Assembly: GCA_024195585.1 (NCBI GenBank)
Contig: SWBL01000035.1
Span: 62,001 to 126,000 of the forward strand
Reading direction: 5' to 3'
From: Aureobasidium sp. EXF-3400
Taxonomy: Eukaryota > Ascomycota > Dothideomycetes > Dothideales > Saccotheciaceae
DNA: 64,000 nucleotides
Below the pieces are notes generated by a model. It made no database searches, was not told the origin of the DNA, and saw only the letters and a list, made by a program, of their open reading frames with translations. Both the position numbers and the translations under genes were made by a program. This document shows, piece after piece, positions 42,837 to 54,489 of the stretch (its first letter is position 1; each line of letters begins with the position of its first letter).

Positions 42837-43658
42837 GATGATGCAAGTATTTTAGTGCTAGTTTGTTTGGTGATTTGGTGGTATCGAGAGGGAGTAGTCG
42901 TTTGTTGCTGTCTTCGAGTGCAGCTGTCTCAGTCTTTATCAGTTACCGTCGCCAAAGCCTCCTTCGTTCTTTCCATAGCACACCGGGCGGTACAAACTTC
43001 TATCTCCGGCCGTTACGCAAAACATGCCTGCCTTCACAGATGATCAGTCAACAGCTTGATTTCAATACTACCATCGCGGATGAGTGATGTTGCGAATCGG
43101 CGGACATAAGGTTGGAGAGGTATGAGTAAGCTCCGCCGGCCACCTGAGTCGGGGTCGAGTTCGCCCGTCAGAAGCTGCGCGGAACCGGGCACACGATCCT
43201 TCAGCCCGTGCAAAAGTCACGGCACGCTTTGGTTTGTCTGGGGACGAAATTCTCAGCAAGGCCAGGAGAAAATAAGCAGAGCAAGAGTCGGTGTGTGGCT
43301 ATATCTTGCCAGTGTGTCAGGAGCTCGATACATTTCCATTCACGGTGCATCGATATGATCAGAAGAGCCTCACCTTGTTCAGCTAACTTTAGCAATGGTG
43401 ATTAGGAGGAAGCGACTCCGCCGAGAAAAATAGCATTTGCTTATAGACGTTGTCGCGCGGAGATGACCAAAACGGTGAACAGGCGATGTCAGCGGGCGCA
43501 CAATTCGACGGGCCACGTGGTTCTGGACCTCGTTAGCGGCAACAAAGTCGTTTGGGCAAGGACGGCAATCTCGACGGGCATGCGGCAACCTGGACATTTG
43601 CATTGTCTTATGGATTGTCACTTGCACCGACTTCGTGTCTTTGGTGAGCGTGCCCTCT
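42837..43658. promoter_or_regulatory. divergent promoter region, SDR / histidine kinase
   Basis: 820 bp between two genes transcribed apart. The histidine-kinase frame stays open upstream to a GTG at 43635, but the first ATG is 43659. No further gene seen. Confidence 0.4.
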
Positions 43659-46600
43659 ATGTTTGGCATGGCGTCACCGAGTGTAATGTCGTGCGCTGAG
43701 CTCCGTGACGTGCCCCCAGGGCTCGACGTCTTTGTCGACTTCATCTCCGACGACCCTCGGCCTACCTTTATCGTCGAGCACTCATCAGCGACTCCGAAGG
43801 TCCTCTTTCGCAATGTTGCCCTCGATGCCATTCTCAGCGACACCTCACGAGGTGATCAATTCACGAGTTGGCTTAATACGATACACGAAACGATCCGCCA
43901 TCAGGCAGGCCAGCATGCGCGCCGAGTCGCGAAGCTGGGCACCTTCGCCTTGCGACATTGGTCGTCCAAGACTTTGAAAGGACCGTGGACAGCTGTTTTC
44001 TGTCGCTCAAACAATCAATTCGATAACCAAGGGCCTTACAAGTCGCTACGCCCGAGAAACAATAAAGGACGCCCGGCCTTGAACCGAGAATATTCGAGCA
44101 GGGGAAGTCAGCAAGAGCAGAGTGGAAACACACATGAAGACTCGGACAGGGATTCAATGCGAGATTCGGACAGCATCATGACAACCGACTCTCGCGCGAC
44201 CAGCGTGCTTCAGGAGGCCCATGGTACCACCGGACTGCTCGAGGACTGGATCGTAGACTGGCTTAACCACCCTCACCTCACTAGAGATCCTTGGATACAG
44301 TTCCTTGTCCAACATGACTGGAGTAAAACCGCTGCCGGTCCCATGCACGGTTGGGACCCCGCCCTGAAACAGCTATATTCTACCATTTTGACTTCCGAAG
44401 TACCCCGCATCATATACTGGGGCAACGATCTCTGCATGTTCTACAATGAGGCAGCAAGGTTCGTCGTCGGCGAAATGCACCCTGAGCCGCTTGGAAATCC
44501 CTTGGCTCAAGTTTGGGGCACTCCAATGTGGTCCCGTCTTACTGAAATGCTCGTCTCTGGTATCAAGCGGGGCAAACCCATGCATAACAAAGGCACCGAA
44601 CTCATCATTTTCCGTAATGGCTTTACAGAGAGTGCCTTTTTTGACTTTGTCTTCTTACCCATCCCCTCTCCGGACGGTCGTTTCATTGGTGTTCTCAACG
44701 ACTTCATAGAAACCACAACAGCCGTCCTGCAGGAAGATCGCCAGAAAGTCTGTAAACGACTCATCGAAGGCGTCTCCGGTGCGAAAGAATTACGCAACGT
44801 CTGGGACACACTCTTGAATGTACTCAAGACCTGCAAAGATGTGTCGTTCGCCATCGTCTATGCTCATGATTCCTTGAGTGCATCAGGCTCCGACACATCA
44901 TCTATGAGGGCCCAGTCTTCCTTCGGTATCGATACGCATGACAATGTCTTGTCTTCTACCATCAATAACGCCGTAGAGGAATCTGTCAACAAGGTCCTCG
45001 TTTTGGATCGGCCGACCAAAACCTTGCCACGCGAACTAGAGGTGACTATTCCTGATCTTGGCGTTGTCCACACCTCTTATGTATTACCGATCGATGGGCT
45101 ATACGGTCAACGTGTGTCCGCTGTCGTAGTCATAGGATCAAATCCTCGCAGGGCGGTCGATGCTGGCAGCATCCAGTTCTTTGAGTCACTGCGCGATCTG
45201 TTGTTCAAGTCGATTGCTCTGCTGTCGCTACCCGCAGAACAGCGGCGAGCCAATGAACTCACTACCTCCCTTTCTTATCAATTGGCCGTCGCAACATCCA
45301 AAGCAGAGAAGAGTGAAAGAAACTTTACAGAGATGGTCCACCACGCACCAATAGGCATGTGTTTGGACCGTGGCGATGGCTATCCGGTCTATGTCAACGA
45401 TGCATACCTCGACCTTCTCGATACTGACAGGACGAGCTTCGACGATGCCGCGAAAGCCGGTTTTGCATGGCGAAGCGCTGACTTCCAGCGTAACGCTGAT
45501 GCTATCGAGGAGTCGTGGTGGACTGCAGTCAAAAGTGGACAGACTTCTAGCTTTGAGATCTGCGTCGAATGTGGTTCTCGACTTCGTTGGTTCGAGATCT
45601 TTGTGCAGCAGCGATACGACGACAACGGAGCGCTAGTATACATCTTTTCCTGGATCACAGATATCTCCGCAAGAAAACTTGTCGAGTCTGTCGTGGAAGA
45701 GCGACTTGCGGAAGCGATTGAGAACAGAAGAGCTTCAGAGAATTTCATTGACATGGTAAGTCTTGTTTCTTTTCTCGCCCGTTTGCTGAAGTCCGTAACT
45801 CCCATGCTCCTCTCGAGGTAGCATGGAATGACGTGTGTTGCCAGAACGCACAAGGATCTCCAAACCAGATCTGTAGCCGGAGAGTCGATGATACTGTCAC
45901 TTCTCTTTGAACACCGTCTCGTCTTTCGAGGCCACTGTGCGTTTGGACAGCTGTATGCGCTACAGGCTTCAGCACATGGGAATGCTCTTGTTCAAAGTGC
46001 AGAAAACTCACCTTTTTCCAGATTTCACACGAAATGCGCAACCCCTTATCCAGCATATTACAGTTGGCCGACAGTATATCGACAACATTGCCTCCTGTAG
46101 CGACCGACGATAAGCACACCTCGATGACCAACGGACATGGCAGTACATTGACACAAGACGTGCGAGATGTGCTTCTTGATACCGCACAAACCATCACCCT
46201 CTGTGCCAAACATCAGAAGAATATCATTGACGAAGTGCTCACCTTTTCAAAACTGGATTCAAAGCTTCTCGTGCTGGCACCAGAAGCAGTACAGCCATTG
46301 AAAATCATCTCTGATGTTCTGAGGATGAACAAGCCGGAGCTCGCACAAGCAGACATTCAAGGTTCCTTGGACATTGAATCAAGCTTCAAGGATCTCAATA
46401 TTGACTATGTCACCCTTGATCCCGGCAGAGTGTCTCAGGTCATCATCAACTTCATCAACAACGCCATCAAGTTTACGCGAACTTGCAATGTTCGCAAAAT
46501 CAAACTAAGTCTGTCGGCTTCACAAACAAGACCCACAGCCAAGAGTTGCAATGTCACGCTTATCGAGCCTCGCGATAAATCACGATACTTGCCGACCGCC

Positions 46601-47511
46601 GAAGCGAATACCGAAGCAGAAGTGTTCCTGACATTCAGTGTGCAAGACACAGGTTGCGGTCTGACTCCGGCCGAGATCAAGAATTTATTCCAGCGTTTCA
46701 GTCAAGCTTCACCCAAGACATACAAACGCTATGGAGGAAGTGGTCTCGGCCTCTTTATCAGCAGGGAACTGGTCGAGCTTCAAGGAGGTCAAGTGGGAGT
46801 TCACAGTGAGGCGGGTAAAGGCAGTACATTCGGATTCTACATCAAAGCCATTCGCGTCCAGCGACCACTGGCCCTCCGATCGAAGTCCTCTGAGATCAGC
46901 AGATTGCAACCACCAATAAAGTCCAGCCTGACAGCAGCTATACCGGTAGATAATTCGCCAACCAGCAAGACGAAAGTACAGGACTTGCACGTTCTCGGTA
47001 AGCACACAATCCTTCCAATACGGACATGATACTGACTCAAAGGGATCAGTCGTTGAAGATAACGTAATCAACCAGCGGGTCATGTCTCAACAACTCACAC
47101 GCTTGGGCTGCGCCAAAGTCTACACGGCGAATCACGGCCTCGAAGCTCTTGACTTCTTAGCGACGACTACCTTCTGCAACGGCAATGTTCCACTTTCGAT
47201 CGTTCTGCTCGATGTAGAGATGCCGATTATGGACGGATTGACTTGTGCTCGAAAGGTTCGCGAGCTCGAAAAATTGCGGGAGATTGTCAAGCATGTACCG
47301 ATTTGTGGTATAACAGCGAATGCTCGTGTTAGTCAAATTGACTCTTGTATCGAGGCTGGCATGGATGAAGTGGTGGTAAGTGATCCACCTCTTTGGACCC
47401 TCCTTCTGGATTCGTGGATTCAATGCTGATATGCTGTAGACCAAACCCTTCCGAATGCCTGAGCTTCTTCCTCGCATGCTTGCTCTTGTGGACAAGCACA
47501 CTGCACCTTGA
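43659..47511 (+). CDS. hybrid histidine kinase with PAS and receiver domains
   Basis: Cytosolic two-component sensor, 1156 aa. Exons are 43659-45755, 46022-46997, 47050-47375 and 47440-47511. The N-terminal region (about 190-370) includes WIQFLVQHDWSKTAAGPMHG and YWGNDLCMFYNEAARFVVG, a PAS-like fold common in fungal kinases. A GAF-like segment follows (about 375-530). A PAS domain at about 555-680 (HHAPIGMCLDRGDGYPVYVN) ends in WITDISARK. The H-box is DMISHEMRNPLS with His702. ATPase boxes: N (VIINFINNAIKFT), G1 (DTGCGL), F (FQRFSQASPKTYKRYGGSG) and G2 (GLGLFIS). The receiver (VVEDNVINQRV) has phospho-acceptor D1079 in LLDVEMPIMDG and TKPF in the last exon. No TM helices are seen. The first intron, 266 bp, falls within the H-box and is far longer than others here. 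Confidence 0.9.
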
Positions 47512-48830
47512 GCGCCGCCCACCATGATTTGAGAAGCTCGCTTCTTTGATCTTGACTTTTGCGCTCAAACGAGAACCTACCATGCGGTGTCTGAAAATCA
47601 CCAAAAGCGACAAAACACCCTCGTCTTGGCTTGCATCAACACCATTGACACTGCGACGACGAGCGCGTCAGCATCACTTCTTGGGCCCTCAGTCCTACAT
47701 TGCTATGCTTCTTCGAGTATCCGGCATGGTTTACTCCGCTGTCAGTCGCCGCCGGCCCACGCCACATCGATCCCACAATGAGCGTCAACACTACCATTGC
47801 TGGCTTTCGTCAACGTTGCTGCTGGAGGTGGACCAGACCGAGTCAACTTACCATAACTCGCGACCACCCCCGAGATGGTCAAGCTCGACACCTATGCCAC
47901 GACTGTCTTGGTCATGGCATAATACAAACAGGACATACACAGGCGTTCTTCCCAATGGTCCGCGTAGAGGCCTAGACTGTGAGATTCTCACAACATCAAT
48001 CCGATCGATTCCACATCTCAACAGAACACGGACCATACATACACATGGCTTTGCTTTGAAGCAGCCAACACCCCAATCCAGCTCTTTTTGCTGAATCGTG
48101 TAGAAGCCTTATGAGGCTTTCTATCCTCCTTTTCTAATTAAAGCCTCCACCACGAACAGATAAACATTCTCAGACCTCGACTACCTATAGAGAATACAAC
48201 GTTTAGAAAACCTCTTTCAATACAAAACTGTACTGTACACTTTCTACTTCCCGTAATCATCCCACTTCCAATTCCTGAGATGTTAAACGAAGGTGAAAGT
48301 CTTGGCAACTTTGTGCAAAGAGAAGAGATTAGCAAAGATGTAAGAGGAAAAACAGCGCCGCGCTCAATAACGCTCGCAAAGTATGGAAACATTAAAGACT
48401 TGCAGTGGTGTATCCAAAACTTGCTGCAAAAGTGTAACTTGACAGGGTGATACCTATCACAAACAATTTTTCTAGACTGAAAGACTTGTTAACAGCGACG
48501 ACGATGCTAATATCGCGATTTCACATACTTATATAGTAGTCAGCAACTAACGCGGCATGAGTCTACTTATTAGGAGAACGTTGAGCGGTTGATATAAGGT
48601 TCTATAGAGTTATCTCCGAATAATGATATTGTGCAAGCCTTCATCAAAAAGACAACCTTGATTGGCTATGTGTACTCGAGTACCACTGACCTCCCTGACC
48701 AGCGAGGTATATTATCAATGACGTATCTCAATTTTTGCAAGAATCAACAGTGACAGAAACAAGCAAGCTCGTGGAAATGGGAAAAGAAACGATTAATTGT
48801 CTAGACCAACAAAGGCAACTCTGATCAATC
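47512..48830. other. 1.3 kb 3'-3' spacer
   Basis: Convergent spacer between histidine kinase and OSBP genes. 48100-48800 is AT-rich. Short frames at 47546-48094 carry no domain. No RNA gene or repeat recognised. Confidence 0.4.
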
Positions 48831-51800
48831 TCAATAAATCTCCTCCAACCCAGCTTCCTTCCAGCTTCCCTCTCCATTAGCAACCCTATCCCTGACCCCC
48901 CAATACTCACCACCAAAATGCCAATACTCCTCCCCAGTAACTTCATGTTTCCGCAGCTTGAACCACCTTGGCTCAAAGTGCTCACCAGCTGCTTCTCTCT
49001 CCCTGCGTCTCGCTCTCTGTTTCTCTTCCACTCTGTTTTTTTCTTCTGATGCAATGTCGTAGGTTCCTTCTTCCATGGCACGTTGATCAGGTCTGAAGCG
49101 AGAGTCTGTGGGTGCGAGGAGTGGTTGCAGACGAGATGGTAAAGCATTAAGCGTAACCACAAACGGCGTAAGGTTAAACGGAATCCCTTGGGGACGAGGT
49201 CCAGCTTCCCAGACCAAAATCGCTTGATTAGATTCCTGAGATTTGGTAGAGGTGCCTAGATTCTCATCTTCATAGCCAGGGGTAGGTCGAGCGTAGATTT
49301 TATCATTCCAGCGACCGCCAATGCTCCATTTAGGGATTCCTTTTGCGTCGGTGACTTTTCCGGCAACGAGGAAGGCTGATGATGCTTTCCAGCCTCGTTG
49401 CTTGAAGTCGAGAATGGCAGTCTCTCCCGTAGTGTGGTTCTTGACCTCCATCAAGCCGTAGTTGTCGATAGTAGGATTACCAGTGATGATGCCAACAACA
49501 GAGGAAGTGATCTTCTTCCACGTGTAGACTTCTTCCGGTCCATGAGTGGGTTTAAGTCGCAAGAACCATGTGCCCAGAGGATTGATCTCGAAAGATTTGC
49601 CGTAGAACTTGCTCTTGACAGAGGATTCACCATAGTACTCCCATTTGGCACTCTCTGCATAAGCGGCGCCAATCGGAGGATGATGGCTGACTTGCTCAAT
49701 GAAGAAGCGATAACCCTTGTCTGGACGAACATATTCGAAAGTCTCTCCAAGCAGAGGGTTGAAAGGCTTTGCAACTCTGCCGATGGTAGAAGCATATTCT
49801 GAAGCAGCAAATCCAGCAACATAGACCATTCTCTCGGCAGAGTCAGAGCGTTCGGCGGCGGTGTCCAAAAGCTCGGTGTATTGCATATCCTCAGCAACAC
49901 GGTAAAGAAGAGAAGTAGGTTCGTTGAATGTGACGGGAAGAGTCATCTTGGTCATATCCTTGCCAATCATGTTCTTGAGGATACCCCAGAGCGAGACCTT
50001 TGGTCGATTATCGGCATCAATAGGAAGCTTGGCTCTAACAGGATCCTCGTAACCTTTGTATGACTTGTGAATTGCGGTCGAAGTGTTGTCTTCGATAGGT
50101 GCAGCCTTTTCCTCTTGTTGGATGTGGGTTTGCGGTGTGCTTGCGACAGGCATTTGACCGACAACTTCGACCTCTCCAGCATCAACGGCATCGAAGAACT
50201 GTTCGTCCATGTCTGAATCATCATCAGAAACATCATGGTTGGTCATGTCTGCGAGAGTCTGTCTGCGACTCAGAGTCGGGGAAGGAGGACCAGCAGCAGC
50301 AGTGCCATCAGCAGCAACGGGGATGTCGGCAACGGCAGCAGCAAGTTTACTGCTTTGAGTGGCCGTAGTTCCCCTACGACTGCGAGCACGACTTGCGGTA
50401 CCCGAAGCTTGTCCCTCAAGAGCATCCCTCAGAGCACGCTTGGTTCTCTTGCGCTTGTCCTCACTCTCACCAATACGGTTCTCCAGCTCTTCTTGTTCGG
50501 CAGCAACGCGGGCCATGCTTTCTTCCCATAGCTTGCGAATATGTGCTTCGCGGTCGACTCGGTGTTGCCAGTAAGCATCGTGGTCCTTGGAGATGCGGAG
50601 AAGATCAATCAGCAGACCCCTGAGATTGCCGACAGCAGTTTCATATGAGGTCAAGGCGTATTCGACATCAGCATGGCCCAGAGGAAGGGTTGGGTTGTTG
50701 ACCCTCTCTTGCTGCAACGAGTTGGAGACGGAGGCCAACAAGTCCAGCTGAAGCTTGGCCGACTGAGCGGTGATGTTGAAGGCGTCCTTATTGATAGGCT
50801 TGATCTCGTGGGAGCTATCATCATCGGCGTAGTCATCGTCCTCATCTTCAAAGTCGCGTTCACCGTCAGTCTCGAAGGTGCGGTGACGAGTCAATCTTGT
50901 GGGCTCATCGCCGTACAAAGTCTCTCCATCGGCGGTGTGAGCGATACTGGTGCGACGGTCGCTGGTCACAGTCGGTGCAAGAGTCGACGAGTCGGCACCG
51001 GAAGGAGCGATAGAATGCTTGTCAGCAGCAGCCTGGCGCAAGGCCTCACCCTCCTGACGTTGGCGCTTCTGCTCCTCACGGGCCTCATCTTTGGACCATT
51101 GAATGGCGTTGTTGAGGGACCAAAACCAGCGCTTTGCCTCGACCTCGTGGTTTGCCTTGAGGTGGTACTTGACCGACGACTTGCCATGAATCTCAAAAGT
51201 CAGCTTGTCCTTGGAGTCCATGTGCAGAGAGGCAATCTTCATGTTGATGGCACCACGACAAGCAGAGCCGGCATCGTCCTGGTGCTTGTAGTAACTCAAA
51301 ACACCGTCTTCGAGCACAAACCAGCGCAACTTGTAGCCAGTCGTGTAGTTTGTCCACTTTTTGAGGTAGCCCTTCATCTCACGGGCTTCCTTTGCGCTCA
51401 GAGCGTTTTCTGGCGGGCCTTCACCAGTACCCAATATGGCCTTCTCTTGGACACCTCGTTGAGCGGCAGCAGCAGCCGGAGACTTTTTAAGAATCTGCTT
51501 GGTGTGGTCGTCTTTTGTGATTTCCTGAGGCAGCTTGCCCCTGCGATCGCGACGGAAGGGGTCGGCACCGTTGAGCAGCAGTATCTGGATGAGCTGTGTA
51601 TCCTTCTTGCGAGTGGCTTCGTGGAGTAATGTACCACCAGACTCGACAGTCTGAGGCTCGGTAGCCAGCTCGGGGGCGTTAATGTCGACAACGTGACGGA
51701 CGTGATCGTCGGCAAGCACGTCTTCAAGAGTACCGTAGTCGGCAGATTGGATGAGGTGCTGGATTCTGTGAGTAGTCCTCTCGATGAAGACGGAGCGAGC

Positions 51801-52551
51801 AAGCTGCAGAAGCTGGAAGACTTCAGGGCTGCGGGCGAGGTCTAGCGGCGTCTTTCCGTGGAAGTTTGTGACAGACTCGTTGATCTGTTGCTGATCGAGG
51901 AGGAGCTTGATGACGCTGGTGCGGCCGAGGGTGGAAGCAATGTGTAGAGGAGTGTTGCCGTCGCGGTCTCTGGCGTTGATGTCGAGAGTATTCTGGCCCA
52001 TGCTCAAAACATACTCGACGACCGAGGGCTCTGCGCATTGGACGGCGAGATGCAAGATAGTGTTGCCTTCGAGCTTGGTCGAGTCGTCGCGCAAGTGTCT
52101 GTTGATACCGGCCGTGTCTCCTTGTCGCAAGGCTTCAAACACCTTGAACAGCTTGACCGACTGTTCGATTGACGTGGTTGATGGTTGAGGCAGTGTCGAG
52201 ATGGAACCATTGCGAGCAACTGGCGGCGATCGAGCAGCGGGTGAGGCAGAAGCCGAGTCTGGGTTGGTGTTGGCCATGGTGGTGACCAGGTGAGGGGCAG
52301 GGCGGGCGCTCTGGAAAGAGCTTCGTGACGACGCCATGTTGGGCGACGATGGCTCAAGAGTGTCTGTCGTCGAAGAGTCGAGTGTGTCGTCGCCTCTGCT
52401 CGTCACCTTGGACAAGAGCGATTTTGCAATCGACGACTTGTTGCGCTGATGCGACGATGAATTGCTGCTGTTGCTATTTAGCCCGAGCCACCTCAGCCCT
52501 GCCGCAGATCCGTTAGATTGCGACTGGGGTTTGTTCGTACCTTTCTGCCAT
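48831..52551 (-). CDS. OSH1: long oxysterol-binding protein, Osh1/Swh1 type
   Basis: Lipid-transfer protein at membrane contact sites, 1217 aa. Exon 1 is only 11 coding bases (52541-52551), then intron 52474-52540 and exon 2 at 48831-52473. The frame has no ATG near the start of exon 2, and this splice supplies one (MAES...). Domains: ankyrin repeats (about 130-325, NTILHLAVQ, GNTPLHIAS, GTLLHEATR); PH domain (about 367-463, GYLKKWTNYTTGYKLRWFVL); FFAT motif for VAP binding (EQFFDAVDAGE, about 760); OSBP-related domain (about 830-1195) with signature EQVSHHPPIGAAY. This ankyrin-PH-FFAT-ORD order matches yeast Osh1/Osh2, which work at ER-Golgi, nucleus-vacuole or plasma-membrane contacts. Osh1 and Osh2 cannot be told apart from this sequence alone. 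Confidence 0.92.
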
Positions 52552-52826
52552 CTTCACGCAATGTCGACAGTACTAAGCTCTTAATTGTACTGTGTCAAAC
52601 AGAGGATAGACAAGAGCTATGAAAGCACCTGAAAGCATCAGGAGATGAGAGAACCAAGACGGCAGCTCAAGCACGCTGCACAGTAAACTCTGAGCTAGGC
52701 CATGTTGATGCACATGCATGACGCCGGTGGAGTCAACGTCTGCCGCCTGGTCTAGAAGTCTATTCTTGCACCACTTGAATCGCCAACTCTAGGTAATCAT
52801 ACAAGGTCTATACAACACTTCTATAT

Positions 52827-53989
52827 CTATGATACGAGCAGAATCACACTGCCCAGCTGTCTTGCAACGTCCTCCTTGTCAACATCGTGCGTGTCGTCGA
52901 CCTCACCCCACATGTCCGTCTGCCATGTCACTTCGACACTCGAAGCTTTGCGTGCTTCGGCAATGCCAAATCTGCTAGTGGAGTTGTTCTTCTGCAAGTG
53001 TCTGAACTCTTGACTCCACTCAACCAACAGACGGATCGCGACAAGCAAACTCTTCGTCGCCAAAACTCCTCTCTCCAGTCCGGCCAACTCAAATGCAGGC
53101 AGAGCAGAGATCCATCCACGAATCACTTCTTGTGTCACCTGGGGCTGCTTGACCGGCATGATGCTATCCTCACCCAGAACGGGTACAATCTCGAGCCCGG
53201 GGAAGATGTGTGTCGTGAGGTATGCAAGAATGGGCTCGGCGTTCTCGATCTGCTTTTGGCGGAGACTCTGCTTGGGTTGGTCGTCACCCTTCATGTCGAA
53301 CATGGAGGCAGGGTCGTGAATGTTCTTCTCGGGGTCCCAGCAAAGTAGCGTATCGGTAATGAGATAGCGCATGAGCATTGTGACGACGCTGTCTCTGATC
53401 CTCGAGTCTCCTTTGAGGTCGGCGGCGTGCATGTCGATTGCGCGCGAGCTCAGAGATGTGAGAGGGATGTAGTGGTGCTTCAAGGCCTGTTGTGCTGATG
53501 TGAGGAGGTCCCATTCGAGAGCAATGCCCGAGGCGAGGGCGCGTTTGGTGGGCGGCAGAGTGAGGACCTCCTTTGAAGCGTTTCTGACCGGTCGCTTGTC
53601 CAGCATGATTTGGAGTCCATCTGTTCCAATGTGAGCAGGGTCTTCGTATGTTTGTTGCGACATGATCAATGCGTACCAGCAGTCTCCTTGACCGACGTCT
53701 CCTTCCAGAAACGCTTGCGCAGAGCCGAAGCGGGCTTCGCAGGGTCGACCTTGATCTGCTCTTGTCTTGCCAAAAGAGCAGCCTGCTGTCTCTTACGGGC
53801 GACGCGCTCTTCGGTCTCGGTGGCAGGAGCGATCGGGGGCTGCGGTGGCGGACCGGCAGCGATGGGATGAGGCAGTGGCGTTGCCGTCCTCGACGGGCTG
53901 TTGTGCAGACAGCGACATGCTGGGCGGAAGCGAGCAGCGACCGTGCGACGACCAGAGGCTGTCAAAGCCGGGCGAATGACGGACTCCAT
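52827..53989 (-). CDS. ATP12: ATP synthase F1 assembly factor Atp12
   Basis: Mitochondrial matrix chaperone that binds the F1 alpha subunit during assembly. 368 aa. Exons are 53677-53989 and 52827-53620; intron 53621-53676 is in phase. The first 30 residues (PALTASGRRTVAARFRPACR) form an Arg-rich presequence. A Pro/Ala and then Lys-rich linker follows, with RFWKETSVKE leading into the Atp12 domain: DGLQIMLDKRPVRNASKEVL, LPPTKRALASGIALEWDLL, HYIPLTSLSSRAID, then CWDPEKN and VLGEDSIMPVKQPQ. The length and motif order agree with the family. Its 5' end faces the Zn2Cys6 regulator at 54490. Confidence 0.93.
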
Positions 53990-54489
53990 TGTTGATAGGG
54001 ATAGGGACGTTTAGATGGTTGCACTTTTTCCGAGCTTCACATGCCAAAAAGTCGCTCTCTCTTCACGGGACACGCCGTCGCTGTTTCAACTTCCGATCAT
54101 CTTCGAGGCGTCCGTGCACGAGAGCGGGGGAAGCTTCCATCTGGCGCCGCCCCGCATCTTCCTCTTTCGAAGACCCCGAAAAGTCCATCGCGTCCCTGCT
54201 TCGCTTCTCCTTTGACATGGCCAGCTTCGGCATGCCCCGATTTGTCTTGCTCTCCGCAGGAACATCTTACTCGGATTAGACTCTTGCATACCTTTTGCCA
54301 TTGATTCGTCTTGACCATACTCGTCCGTACTCGACCTCGGTCGCGAGACGCGTTAATATCCTTTACTTTCGAGGCCTTTGGGGTCGCTTGGCTTGCCTGG
54401 ACCCCACTCAGCAGCCATCATTTCTCCATCATTTGTACCTCTGATCGCCAAGGGACTGCCTTCAATCTGAGGAATGTTCTGTACAAGTA
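53990..54489. promoter_or_regulatory. divergent promoter region, ATP12 / Zn2Cys6 regulator
   Basis: 500 bp shared by two divergent genes. Short overlapping frames here have no support. CT-rich tracts lie at 54060-54180 and 54400-54470, the latter fitting the regulator's leader. Confidence 0.4.

Noticed and set aside
45828..46113. Plus-strand frames within the long histidine-kinase intron
   Set aside because: Splicing 45755 to 46022 restores the exact H-box motif, so any extra exon here would disrupt a near-invariant sequence.
50673..51629. 318-codon plus-strand frame inside the OSBP gene
   Set aside because: Antisense to the conserved ankyrin/PH-coding region; its sequence has no domain and mirrors codon bias of the real gene.
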